From Flavobacterium sp. N2270 (GTDB lineage: Bacteria; Bacteroidota; Bacteroidia; Flavobacteriales; Flavobacteriaceae), in the NCBI RefSeq assembly GCF_025947225.1, contig NZ_CP110005.1, positions 2,046,001-2,110,000 of the forward strand: a DNA stretch of 64,000 nucleotides, written 5' to 3'. Within the stretch, counting starts at the first letter, position 1. The number at the start of each line of letters is the position of its first letter. The notes below the pieces were generated by a model. The model saw only the letters and a program-made list of their open reading frames with translations, made no database searches and was not told the origin of the DNA. Below, one piece after another: positions 34,550-43,166 of the stretch. The position numbers and the translations under genes were made by a program.

Positions 34550-35530
34550 CTATTTATTATTGAATTCTTCGTGACTATTAACAAAGGTAATATTTTTTGT
34601 TGGTGCTGTATTTACGCGTAAATCGAAAATATCAAATCGATTGTAATGTCCTAAAATATCGTGCATTTGCTTCGGTTGGATGCATTTAGCCAAATCAATA
34701 TCTGCATAAATCATTCCCTCTTTGTCAATTAATGGTTCACCAATAACAGCACCATTTGGACCAATAAATCCAGAAAATGCAGAGTTTTTACGCGTTAGTA
34801 ATTCTTCTACATTTGGAACATCGGGTTTCAATGCATCCATAATTTCTTGAGAAATAGTAGAACAAGAAACTATTGTAAATAATTTTCCTTCAAAAGAATG
34901 AGCAGCCGCACGAATCTTAATTGCTTCAGCCATATTATAATCTGGTGGAGCAACAGGAAGCGAAATATAATTGGCAATATGAATCAATTCTCCTTGAGTA
35001 AGTAATGTATATCGAGCTAAAGTATTTGTGTTTTCTCCACAAGCTAAAGTTCCAATTGGTCCCACTTCTGTATCGTACACTTTTAAAGAAGAACCATCTC
35101 CAGAAGACCAGGTTAGCTTTTCGGCCCATGTTGGTACTAATTTCCTATGCTTTCCAATGATAACACCTTTGTTGTCAATAATTAAATTGGTATTATAAAT
35201 TTCACCGTAGCTTTTACCACGTTCGTTAATTCCAATTACAATTTGAATATCATTGTCTTTTGCAGCCAAGCAAAGCCTTTTAATATCTGGACCATTTACG
35301 TCCACTGAAGCTTTATATAATTCTTCGTACCATTTACTTCCTTGAACAGGAGTCATAATCCAGTTCCAATAAGGATAACCTGCTACAAATACTTCAGGGA
35401 AAGCAATAAGCTTTGCCCCATTTTTTGATGCTTCTTTTACAAAAGTAATGGCTTTATCAATAGTTTTTTCAACGTTTAAGAAAACAGGTGAAGTTTGTAC
35501 TGTTGCTGCTTTAAATTTTTTAAATTCCAT
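34550..35530 (-). CDS. Nitrilase-superfamily carbon-nitrogen hydrolase
   Basis: A 326-residue enzyme with the Glu-Lys-Cys triad: FPEVFVAGYPYWNW (Glu46), HRKLVPTWAEKLTW (Lys) and LACGENTNTLARYTLL (Cys). The motifs are those of true nitrilases (branch 1), and the C-terminal HYNRFDIFDLRV is also typical. It would hydrolyse a nitrile or an amide C-N bond. In this operon it could release ammonia from a maleamate-type intermediate; the alternative is hydrolysis of an aromatic nitrile that feeds the pathway. It lies 79 bases upstream of the dioxygenase gene. Confidence 0.85.
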   Translation of the reverse strand: MEFKKFKAATVQTSPVFLNVEKTIDKAITFVKEASKNGAKLIAFPEVFVAGYPYWNWIMTPVQGSKWYEELYKASVDVNGPDIKRLCLAAKDNDIQIVIGINERGKSYGEIYNTNLIIDNKGVIIGKHRKLVPTWAEKLTWSSGDGSSLKVYDTEVGPIGTLACGENTNTLARYTLLTQGELIHIANYISLPVAPPDYNMAEAIKIRAAAHSFEGKLFTIVSCSTISQEIMDALKPDVPNVEELLTRKNSAFSGFIGPNGAVIGEPLIDKEGMIYADIDLAKCIQPKQMHDILGHYNRFDIFDLRVNTAPTKNITFVNSHEEFNNK

Positions 35531-35551
35531 AGTTTATTAATTACGAATTTG

Positions 35552-35611
35552 AAATTACGAATTATGAATTGAAAACGAGATTAACTTGTAATTCATAATT
35601 TGTAATTCATA
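35552..35611. repeat. AT-rich near-palindrome overlapping the thioesterase end
   Basis: AATTACGAATTATGAATT (35553-35570) and AATTCATAATTTGTAATT (35590-35607) are inverted copies with one mismatch. The right arm encodes the last residues (MNYKL) and stop of the thioesterase, so the gene ends inside a repeat. Confidence 0.6.
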
Positions 35612-36015
35612 ATTTTGTTTTTCATTTCTCCATTAAAAGGTTCTGCTTTAATGTTGTTTCTATCTTCAGCGAAAGCAACATTAACAAGCGTAACTTCTCC
35701 TTCTAAACAGGTCTTTCCATTTTCATCTTCAAATTGAAAACCGCAAAGTATAGAAGATCCACCAAGGTTTTTAACCCAGAGCTTTTTAGTAAGAATATCG
35801 CCTAAACGAGCTGCTTTTTTAAATTGTACTTTTAAATCAACGGTTGGAATACCATTGGTTTCATGCATTTTAGAAAATGGTCGATCTAAGGCTTCTTCAA
35901 ACCAGTCTTCTACCAAACAATTTAACATTTCTAAAAATCGTGGGTAGAAGACAATTCCAGCATAATCTACATGTTGGAAACGTATTTTTTCTTGTTTTAT
36001 AAAGTAATTACTCAT
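35593..36015 (-). CDS. Hotdog-fold acyl-CoA thioesterase, 4HBT type
   Basis: A 140-residue protein with the 4-hydroxybenzoyl-CoA thioesterase signature HVDYAGIVFYPRFLEMLN, whose Asp is the catalytic residue of type I enzymes, and VDLKVQFKKAARLGD. It would release a free aromatic acid from its CoA thioester. In this operon it fits hydrolysis of 5-hydroxyanthraniloyl-CoA or gentisyl-CoA before ring cleavage. Its start lies 11 bases after the stop of the minus-strand gene at 36027. Confidence 0.88.
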   Translation of the reverse strand: MSNYFIKQEKIRFQHVDYAGIVFYPRFLEMLNCLVEDWFEEALDRPFSKMHETNGIPTVDLKVQFKKAARLGDILTKKLWVKNLGGSSILCGFQFEDENGKTCLEGEVTLVNVAFAEDRNNIKAEPFNGEMKNKIMNYKL

Positions 36016-36026
36016 TTTTTGGTATT

Positions 36027-36491
36027 TTAAATAAACAAACTAATCTCTCTTTTAAAGACATCAACAGGTGTTCCGTGTTCATGACTTAATAAAGTGTAAG
36101 TATAATTTTTATTCTTTTTAATATAATTAAGCGTTAACATTGGATCAATAACAACGTCTTTTTCTCCAAGAACTAAATACATATTTGGATTGTATTCTCC
36201 ATGAACATGACCTGTCATATCTGGTTCAAAACTTCTTGAATGTAATGCCGGGTTGAATAATACAGCACTAAGATTTAGTTCTTTAGCAATTTCATGTGCA
36301 AAATATCCACCCATGGAAGAACCAATAATTAAGTCTGGCTTAAACGCTATAATTTTGGTTTTTAAAATTTGATAAATATTTGGTTCATAATAATCAATAT
36401 AAGGGTCAAACACATCAGAAATTGAGTGGAGCCAATCGTTTTTTGGTCCTAAATTATTAGATTCTAATCCATGTAAATAAACAATTCTCAT
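36027..36491 (-). CDS. YqiA-like small alpha/beta hydrolase
   Basis: A 154-residue protein with a YqiA/UPF0227-type start MRIVYLHGLESNNLGPKN, the nucleophile elbow IIGSSMGGYFA (GxSxG), YLVLGEKDVVIDP with the acid residue and LLSHEHGTP with the histidine. YqiA-like proteins are esterases on short acyl esters. Its role in the aromatic operon is unclear; it may process a thioester or lactone side-product. Confidence 0.8.
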   Translation of the reverse strand: MRIVYLHGLESNNLGPKNDWLHSISDVFDPYIDYYEPNIYQILKTKIIAFKPDLIIGSSMGGYFAHEIAKELNLSAVLFNPALHSRSFEPDMTGHVHGEYNPNMYLVLGEKDVVIDPMLTLNYIKKNKNYTYTLLSHEHGTPVDVFKREISLFI

Positions 36492-36514
36492 AAACTATAT
36501 ATTCTTATTTTATT

Positions 36515-38095
36515 TTAAAATTGTTCCACTTTTGCTTTCTTCCAAAAATATAAAAATTCCTTTGGAACAGTTTCTTCATGTAATAAACTACCGCTTTCTA
36601 ATTCAGGGAATGTTTGTGCGAATGTTTCTACATTATTTCTGTCTATTCTTGTTGTTACTGCATCTCTTGTTACATCATCTGGATGAGCTAATCCGGCAGA
36701 AGCCATTAAATCCATTGCACTTTTTACAGTTTCGTGTTGAAAACGTGCTACTCGAATACTTTTATCTTCAGGAATTAACCCTTTCATTAAATTAAGATTT
36801 TGTGTTGCAACACCAGTAGGACAAGTATTTGCATGACATTCTAATGCTTGAATACAACCTAAAGCAAACATCATTCCTCTGGCAGAATTACATAAATCGG
36901 CACCTAATGATAAGCATCTAATAATATCAAAACCAGTAACTACTTTTCCGCTTGCAATTATTTTGATTTGATCTTTAATTCCAAAACCTTTTAAACAGTC
37001 ATGAACAAAAGCAACAGCATCGCGTAATGGCATTCCTACATGATCTGAATATTCTTGTGGAGCCGCACCAGTTCCACCTTCGCCACCATCAACAGTAATG
37101 AAATCAAAATAAGTTTTTGTTTCTACCATGGCTTTACAGATAGAAATAAATTCGGACTTATTACCAATGCATATTTTCATTCCAACAGGTTTTCCACCAG
37201 ATTTTGTACGTAATAATTTTATAAAATCCATCAATTCTAAAGGATTTGTAAAAGCTGAATGTGTAGGAGGAGAAACAATATCGTTTCCTTTTTCAACCAA
37301 ACGAATTGCTGCAATTTCATCGGTAACTTTTTCTTTTGGTAAAATTCCACCATGACCTGGTTTTGCACCTTGTGAGAATTTAATTTCTACCATTTTTACA
37401 TTATCTAAAATAGCTCTTTTTTCATATTGATCTACGTTAAAAGTTCCGTCGTTATTTCGACAACTAAAATAACCCGTTCCAATATTCCAAACTACATCAC
37501 CACCTTGAAGATGATAAGGAGAAAGTCCGCCTTCACCAGTATTGTGGTAAAACCCACCTTGTTTTGCGCCATTATTTAAAGCTAAAATGGCATTTTTACT
37601 TAATGAACCAAAACTCATTGCACTAATGTTAAATAAGCTAGCATCGTATGGTTTTTCGCATTGAGAAGAACCAATTCTAACTTTTGGATTTTTCTCTATA
37701 TCTGAAAAAGAAATAGAACGAATACTATGATTGATCCATTCGTAACCATCTTTATAAACATCTAGTTGTGTTCCAAAAGGTATAGTATCTACTTCTTTTT
37801 TGCTACGATGATAAACAATATCACGTTGTAAACGATTAAAAGGTTTTCCTTCTGTATCTGTTTCAATAAAATATTGACGCATTTCTGGACCAATTGCAGA
37901 TAAAATATATCGTAGCCTTCCTAATAGTGGAAAATTTCTTCTGATTGTTCTATCTGAAAAATACATATCATACAATCCCATAAGAATTAATGGAATTAAA
38001 ATTAGCAGTATAAAACTAAATTTCCAATTGACATATATTAATATTCCAGTAAATGTGAGTAATGTAAAACTTATTACTAAAAACGTTTTTCTCAT
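36515..38095 (-). CDS. Membrane-anchored FMN-binding glutamate synthase-like protein
   Basis: A 526-residue protein. Two hydrophobic helices at the start (about 5-45) anchor it. The rest is a glutamate synthase FMN domain: ISAMSFGSLSKNAILALNNGAKQGGFYHNTGEGGLSP, then QGAKPGHGGILPKEKV, VDGGEGGTGAAPQEYSDH (FMN phosphate site) and CHANTCPTGVATQN with Fe-S-type cysteines. The glutaminase domain of GltB is absent. These stand-alone proteins occur in many bacteria with unknown substrates. Its place between the ligase and hydrolase genes ties it to the operon. Confidence 0.83.
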   Translation of the reverse strand: MRKTFLVISFTLLTFTGILIYVNWKFSFILLILIPLILMGLYDMYFSDRTIRRNFPLLGRLRYILSAIGPEMRQYFIETDTEGKPFNRLQRDIVYHRSKKEVDTIPFGTQLDVYKDGYEWINHSIRSISFSDIEKNPKVRIGSSQCEKPYDASLFNISAMSFGSLSKNAILALNNGAKQGGFYHNTGEGGLSPYHLQGGDVVWNIGTGYFSCRNNDGTFNVDQYEKRAILDNVKMVEIKFSQGAKPGHGGILPKEKVTDEIAAIRLVEKGNDIVSPPTHSAFTNPLELMDFIKLLRTKSGGKPVGMKICIGNKSEFISICKAMVETKTYFDFITVDGGEGGTGAAPQEYSDHVGMPLRDAVAFVHDCLKGFGIKDQIKIIASGKVVTGFDIIRCLSLGADLCNSARGMMFALGCIQALECHANTCPTGVATQNLNLMKGLIPEDKSIRVARFQHETVKSAMDLMASAGLAHPDDVTRDAVTTRIDRNNVETFAQTFPELESGSLLHEETVPKEFLYFWKKAKVEQF

Positions 38096-38111
38096 TTTTA
38101 TTGTTATTTTA

Positions 38112-38138
38112 GATTCTGAAACAAGTTCAGAATGACAA
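38112..38138. repeat. Intergenic repeat fragment between operon genes
   Basis: TTCTGAA (38114-38120) and TTCAGAA (38126-38132) form a short inverted repeat inside a GC-richer element (GATTCTGAAACAAGTTCAGA). It lies in the 45-base gap between the ligase and the glutamate synthase-like gene. Confidence 0.6.
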
Positions 38139-38140
38139 TT

Positions 38141-39727
38141 TTATGTATGTTTTAATTTAAATCGTTGAATTTTTCCTGTTTCCGTTTTTGGTAAGCAATC
38201 TAAAAAGTTAATTACTCTAGGATATTTATAAGGAGCTGCAGTTTCTTTGAACCAATTTTGAATTTCAATTTTTAATTCGTCAGAAGCTTTAGATTTGTCT
38301 TTTAGAACAATATTTGCACAAACTAACATTCCTCTATTTTCATCTGGAAGTCCAACTACAGCACACTCTAAAATAGATTCATGTGTTAAAAGTACAGATT
38401 CCACTTCAATAGCCGCAATATTATATCCAGAAGAAATAATCATATCGTCTCCACGTGCAACAAACCAAAAATAGCCATCTTCATCTTGTTTAAAAATATC
38501 TCCAGTTATATTCCATCCGTTTTGAACGTATTCTTTTTGTTTTTCTTCTCTATTTAAGTATTTACAACCTGTAATTCCTTTCACGGCCAATTTTCCAGGA
38601 GTATTTCTTGATACTTCGTTTCCATTATCATCTACTATTTTTGCTTCGTAACCGGTTATTGGCAAACCAGTTGAACCAGGCTTCATGTTTTCTGCATTAG
38701 AGGAAATAAAAATATGTAATAATTCCGTTGCACCAATTCCGTCAATAATTTTTAAACCTGTTGCATTGTACCAATCTTCCCATACTGCAATTGGCAAAGT
38801 TTCTCCTGCAGAAACACATTTTCTTAGACTTGAAACATCATATTCATTTAATTTAGTTGTTAATATGCGCCAAGCAGTAGGAGCAGTGAAACAAATTGTG
38901 ATTTTGAAATCTTGAATCGCTTTTAAAAGTAAATCGGGACTTGGTTTTTCCAATAAAAAAGTAGAAGCACCAAAGTACATTGGGAATAAAACCAAACCTC
39001 CTAACCCAAAAGTAAATCCCAATGGCGGACTTCCAATGAAAATGTCTTTAGATGTTGGTTGTAAAGAGTAATTTGGAAAAGCTTCGCAAATGTTTAAAAT
39101 ATCGCTATGAAAATGTGCTGTCATTTTAGGAATTCCTGTTGTACCAGAAGTGAAACCAATTAATGCAACATCATTATATTTTGAGTTATAATTAGTAAAA
39201 GTGGTCGATTTTGAAGCCATTTTTGCTTCTAAATCACTATTTCTGTAGAAACTTTTGTGTTTTAAATGTTTCGATTCAACTAGATTCATTTCTTCTGCTA
39301 AATCACTATCACAAAGAGCAATTGAAATTTCAGCGCAATCAATTATCGTTGTTAATTCTTTGGAACGAAGTAGAGGCATAGTTGCCACAACAATTCCTCC
39401 AGCTTTAATTATTGCAAACCAACAAGCAACCATCATAGGATTATTTGCTGAGCGCAATAAAACACGATTTCCAGAAACCAAACCTAAATCATCAATTAAA
39501 ACATGTGCAATTTGATTGGCTTTTTCATGTAAATTTTTATAAGTCCAAGTTTCTTCGAATGTATGAATACAGATTTTATCACCATTTCCGTTTTGAATAT
39601 GGAAATCCAACAAGCGTTCGACACAATTAAGCATTTCAGTTTGCTTAAATTGAGATAACTCTAATAAATAGTCAGGTTGTAATTCTTTACTTGGTAAATG
39701 TTTATATGTAAAATTATCTTTATACAT
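38141..39727 (-). CDS. Aryl-CoA ligase, benzoate/2-aminobenzoate-CoA ligase family
   Basis: A 528-residue AMP-forming ligase. The P-loop-type motif GFTSGTTGIPKMTAHFHSD is of the form seen in benzoate and 2-aminobenzoate-CoA ligases, and GIGATELLHIF, TGDIFKQDEDGYFWFVARGDD and PKTETGKIQRFKL complete the adenylation family set. It should activate an aromatic carboxylate to its CoA thioester, the first committed step of the operon. The preferred acid (anthranilate, salicylate or benzoate) is not fixed by sequence. It is separated by two bases from the hydroxylase gene. Confidence 0.87.
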   Translation of the reverse strand: MYKDNFTYKHLPSKELQPDYLLELSQFKQTEMLNCVERLLDFHIQNGNGDKICIHTFEETWTYKNLHEKANQIAHVLIDDLGLVSGNRVLLRSANNPMMVACWFAIIKAGGIVVATMPLLRSKELTTIIDCAEISIALCDSDLAEEMNLVESKHLKHKSFYRNSDLEAKMASKSTTFTNYNSKYNDVALIGFTSGTTGIPKMTAHFHSDILNICEAFPNYSLQPTSKDIFIGSPPLGFTFGLGGLVLFPMYFGASTFLLEKPSPDLLLKAIQDFKITICFTAPTAWRILTTKLNEYDVSSLRKCVSAGETLPIAVWEDWYNATGLKIIDGIGATELLHIFISSNAENMKPGSTGLPITGYEAKIVDDNGNEVSRNTPGKLAVKGITGCKYLNREEKQKEYVQNGWNITGDIFKQDEDGYFWFVARGDDMIISSGYNIAAIEVESVLLTHESILECAVVGLPDENRGMLVCANIVLKDKSKASDELKIEIQNWFKETAAPYKYPRVINFLDCLPKTETGKIQRFKLKHT

Positions 39728-39729
39728 AA

Positions 39730-42033
39730 TTACTTAATTTCATGACTTTCAGGTTTCAGTGCTTTTTTCATTCCTTCTATCATTTTTCTTTCACTTCCTT
39801 TTAAAGGATATAAATGAGAAGTGCCTGTCATATATTGCTTTGGAATATCAGAAGCTCTATAATCTTCGTATGCTTGCGAGTTTCTAACAAAATTAGGATC
39901 TAGTAATAAAGGTCTTCCTAAAGCTACTAAATCAGCTCTTCCGTTAAGTATAATGGTATTTATTTGGTCAATATCTTGAATATAACCGGTTGTAATTGTA
40001 GGAATATGAACGGTATTTCGAACTGCATCTGAAAATGGAGTTTGCCACATTCTACCTATTTGAGGGTTTTGATGTGCAACTGTATTCCCAGTAGAAATAT
40101 TGATAATATCTGCTCCAGCTTCTTTAAAAGCAGTTGCAATTATAAATACATCTTCTTCTGAAATTCCGTTTTCAGCCCAATCAGTAGCGGATATTCTAAC
40201 CGACATTGGCTTATCTTTTGGAAATGCATTTCGCATTGCTTTAAATACACGCATTGGGAATTTTAAACGATTTTCTACACTTCCGCCAAATTCATCAGTA
40301 CGAATATTAGTCAGTGGTGAAAGGAAAGAAGCCAATAAAAATCCATGATGCGCTTGTAATTCAATCATATCAAAACCGGCTTCGTTTGCATTTATAGTAG
40401 CTTGAACGAATTGTTCTGTAATGGTATTCATGTCTTCCAAAGTCATTTCCTTTGGAGTCGGAGAATTTTCATTGAACGCAATTGGAGAAGCAGAAATCAA
40501 ATTCCATTTATCTTGCAAATCTACGGTTTCCCAAGGTTTTTTTGTTGCGCCTTTTCGTCCTGAATGTCCTAATTGAATTCCGATTTTAGCAGATGAATTT
40601 TGATGAATAAAATTGGTTATTTTTTTCCATTCAACTATTTGATTTTTAGAATAAATACCTGTACAACCTAAAGTAATTCTTCCAGTTTCTGAAACAGCAG
40701 TCATTTCAGCAATTATTAAACCTAAACCACCAATTGCTCTGTTTCCATAATGCATTAAATGCCAATCATTCACTAGTCCGTTTTCTGCAGAATATTGTCC
40801 CATGGCACTCATGACAATTCTGTTTTGTAATTCTAAATCACGTAGTTTAAATTTTGAAAAAGCTGCTGGCACCTCGACTGCGCTCGGTGTGACATCTTGA
40901 TTAATATCATTAAATTCTTTTAATACTTTATTCGTATAAGATTTATCTCGAATGCTTAAATTTTCAAAGGTTACTTTTTTAGAACGCGTCATGCATCCAA
41001 ATGAAAATTGATAAAATGGATGCTGCATGTGTCTGTCCATGTTTTCAAACCAATCTAACGATACATTTGCTGCATATTGAATCATTTCAACACGATTTCT
41101 TCTCGCTTTTTCATAGTTTTCAAAAGCAACAGGAAAATTATTTGGATTTTCTACAATAGCATCTGAAAGCGCAATAGCACATTCCATTGCCAATTTAGTT
41201 CCAGAACCAATAGAGTAGTGGGCAGTTGCTTTAGCATCTCCTAATAAAACAATATTGTCTTTGTACCATTTACCGTTTGTAACGTGCGGAAATTGACGCC
41301 AATGCGATTTATTGGTAATTAAACCATGTCCGTCAAGTTCTTCTTTGAATATTTCTTGTAATTTTTGAGTAGTATCTTCTTCTTTAAACGTATCAAAACC
41401 GAAGTTTTCCCAAGTTTGTGGACTACATTCGAAAATCCACGTACTCATTCCTTCTTCGTATTGATAGGTGTGTGCAACAAATGCACCTTTGGGAGTAGAT
41501 CTAAAGAAATAAGTAAATGCATCTAATGGTTTAGTAGAGCCCATCCAAACGAATTTATTTTTTTTCAATTCTACTTTTGTTTCAAAATCTGACTCAAATT
41601 GTGTGCGAATAGAACTTCCAATTCCATCACAAGCAACGATGATATCACTATCTTTAAATTGGTTTAAATTGGTTATGTTTGCTTCAAAATGCAAGTTTAC
41701 ACCTTCTTCCTTGCAACGTTGATAAAGCAATTGTAAAAGTGTTTTTCGAGAACATCCACAAAAACCATTTCCTGCAACACTTACTTGTTCTCCATCACGA
41801 GCTACAACAATATCGTCCCAATATGCAAATTTGCTTCTAATTAATTCGTAAGATTCCGTATCACGAGTTAAAAACTCTCCTAAAGTTTCATCTGAAAAAA
41901 CTACACCAAAACCAAAACTATCATCTGGTTTGTTTTGTTCGTATACGTCTATTTCGCAACTTGGCATTGCTTTTTTGGTTAATATAGAAAAATATAAACC
42001 TCCTGGACCACCACCTATTACTGTTATTTTCAT
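39730..42033 (-). CDS. Bifunctional aryl-CoA 5-hydroxylase / OYE-type flavin reductase
   Basis: A 767-residue two-domain flavoprotein. I start at the ATG ending at 42033 (MKITVIGGGPGG) because the longer open frame would overlap the upstream SRPBCC gene. Residues 1-380 are a p-hydroxybenzoate-hydroxylase-type FAD monooxygenase: GGGPGG at 7-12, FGFGVVFSDETLG, IVACDGIGSS, VLLGDAKATAHYSIG. Residues about 395-767 are an Old Yellow Enzyme-like flavin domain (LRDLELQNRIVMSAMGQYS, ELQAHHGFLLASFLSP). The architecture is that of salicylyl-CoA 5-hydroxylase and 2-aminobenzoyl-CoA monooxygenase/reductase. The linker near 380-388 is encoded by a GC-rich repeat (40869-40896). Confidence 0.9.
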   Translation of the reverse strand: MKITVIGGGPGGLYFSILTKKAMPSCEIDVYEQNKPDDSFGFGVVFSDETLGEFLTRDTESYELIRSKFAYWDDIVVARDGEQVSVAGNGFCGCSRKTLLQLLYQRCKEEGVNLHFEANITNLNQFKDSDIIVACDGIGSSIRTQFESDFETKVELKKNKFVWMGSTKPLDAFTYFFRSTPKGAFVAHTYQYEEGMSTWIFECSPQTWENFGFDTFKEEDTTQKLQEIFKEELDGHGLITNKSHWRQFPHVTNGKWYKDNIVLLGDAKATAHYSIGSGTKLAMECAIALSDAIVENPNNFPVAFENYEKARRNRVEMIQYAANVSLDWFENMDRHMQHPFYQFSFGCMTRSKKVTFENLSIRDKSYTNKVLKEFNDINQDVTPSAVEVPAAFSKFKLRDLELQNRIVMSAMGQYSAENGLVNDWHLMHYGNRAIGGLGLIIAEMTAVSETGRITLGCTGIYSKNQIVEWKKITNFIHQNSSAKIGIQLGHSGRKGATKKPWETVDLQDKWNLISASPIAFNENSPTPKEMTLEDMNTITEQFVQATINANEAGFDMIELQAHHGFLLASFLSPLTNIRTDEFGGSVENRLKFPMRVFKAMRNAFPKDKPMSVRISATDWAENGISEEDVFIIATAFKEAGADIINISTGNTVAHQNPQIGRMWQTPFSDAVRNTVHIPTITTGYIQDIDQINTIILNGRADLVALGRPLLLDPNFVRNSQAYEDYRASDIPKQYMTGTSHLYPLKGSERKMIEGMKKALKPESHEIK
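40869..40896. repeat. REP-like repeat inside the hydroxylase gene
   Basis: This 28-base GC-rich stretch (GCACCTCGACTGCGCTCGGT then GTGACATC) is of the type seen between flavobacterial genes. It lies in frame and encodes VTPSAVEVP in the linker between the two flavin domains. Confidence 0.7.
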
Positions 42034-42043
42034 TTTATATATT

Positions 42044-42514
42044 TTAAGAACATTGATTTTCAGCTCGCATGAAATCAAAAGCTCCTTTACGTAAATTAAT
42101 ATTATATTCTAAATATGCTTTTAAACAAGCTAAGAAGTTAGACCAGCCAAATGAATTACCGGAAAGCCATTTTAACCCTTCCTTATCATTTGACATGCCT
42201 GTTTCTCTAATAGAAACTAAAGTAGAACCATTTGCTTGAGATTCTAACGAAATTTCTACAAACAGTTCTTTTACTTCAGAATTCCAATAATAAGATATGT
42301 ATTTATTGACTTCAATTTTACCAACCCTAACAGAGTAATCCATATCAAATTCAGGGAAATTCCAAATTAGCACTTTGCCTTCTTCCATCAATCCAGAACT
42401 TTTTGAGATAAAGTAGTTAGACATTTTTTCAGGATTTACGATTGCTTCAAATACTACGTCAATAGGTTTTGAAATTTGTAAAGCAACTTTAATTTCTAAC
42501 ATATCGTTTTTCAT
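42044..42514 (-). CDS. SRPBCC-fold protein (AHSA1-like)
   Basis: A 156-residue START/SRPBCC-type protein: LEIKVALQISKPIDVVFEAIVNPEKMSNYF at the start and RETGMSNDKEGLKWLSGNSFGWSNFLACLKAYLEY at the end are typical of AHSA1-like members. The family binds hydrophobic ligands. It is co-transcribed with the flavin reductase and hydroxylase and may bind an aromatic CoA intermediate or affect expression. AGAGGAT lies upstream of the start as a possible ribosome site; the ATG ending at 42502 is an alternative start. Confidence 0.8.
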   Translation of the reverse strand: MKNDMLEIKVALQISKPIDVVFEAIVNPEKMSNYFISKSSGLMEEGKVLIWNFPEFDMDYSVRVGKIEVNKYISYYWNSEVKELFVEISLESQANGSTLVSIRETGMSNDKEGLKWLSGNSFGWSNFLACLKAYLEYNINLRKGAFDFMRAENQCS

Positions 42515-42516
42515 TT

Positions 42517-43122
42517 TTATCCTCTTTTAATTGAAAATAATTCACCCATTTTAGCATAATTTGAACCTGCCAAACGAGCAACTGGTTTGTATTTGTCTAA
42601 ATTAATTCTATTTCCTTCCATTAAAATTTCATCATTGATGTGCATGGTTATAATTTTACCAATTACAATACAAGCACCACCATTTTTATGATCTTCTAAA
42701 AAATAATGATGTACCATTTCACATTCAAAATGGACATAACTTTCCTTAACGCGTTTTGGTTTAATGAAAATAGAATCAATAGGAGTGAGGTTCGCTAATT
42801 GAAACTCATCAACATCAGAATTAACGCTTTGAGCTGTCATATTCATTTGTTCGACTGTTTCTTCAGTAACTAAATTGACAACAAACTGCTTATTTGCAAG
42901 TACGTTATTCAGAGTGTCTTTATTTTTATTTCCAGTACGAACCGTAGAAAACATTAAATGAGGTGGATCTTCACCAACTGCATTAAAAAAAGAAAATGGC
43001 GCCAGATTATTAATTCCGTTTTCATCAACAGTTGATACCCAGCCTATTGGTCTTGGGATTATTGTTCCAGTAAGGAGTTTGTATAAAACCGAACCTTCAG
43101 TTGTTAAGCTATCAAATTGCAT
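42517..43122 (-). CDS. Flavin reductase-family protein
   Basis: A 201-residue protein of the flavin reductase-like (FMN-binding split barrel) family: LLTGTIIPRPIGWVSTVDENGINNLAPFSFFNAVGEDPP and VLANKQFVVNLVTEETVEQMN are diagnostic. It may supply reduced flavin or reduce a pathway intermediate. It is the first gene of the aromatic operon; SRPBCC follows after two bases. Upstream lies a 250-base divergent spacer with a perfect inverted repeat. Confidence 0.88.
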   Translation of the reverse strand: MQFDSLTTEGSVLYKLLTGTIIPRPIGWVSTVDENGINNLAPFSFFNAVGEDPPHLMFSTVRTGNKNKDTLNNVLANKQFVVNLVTEETVEQMNMTAQSVNSDVDEFQLANLTPIDSIFIKPKRVKESYVHFECEMVHHYFLEDHKNGGACIVIGKIITMHINDEILMEGNRINLDKYKPVARLAGSNYAKMGELFSIKRG

Positions 43123-43166
43123 AAAATATTGTCTTGTTTCTACAAATTAACTAAAATAATTAAAAT

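Noticed and set aside
36515..38095. Full glutamate synthase large subunit
   Set aside because: Only the FMN domain is present; no N-terminal glutaminase or C-terminal GXGXG domain, and the length is about one third.
42034..42078. Longer start for the bifunctional hydroxylase
   Set aside because: The added 15 residues would precede the FAD-binding beta strand and overlap the SRPBCC gene.
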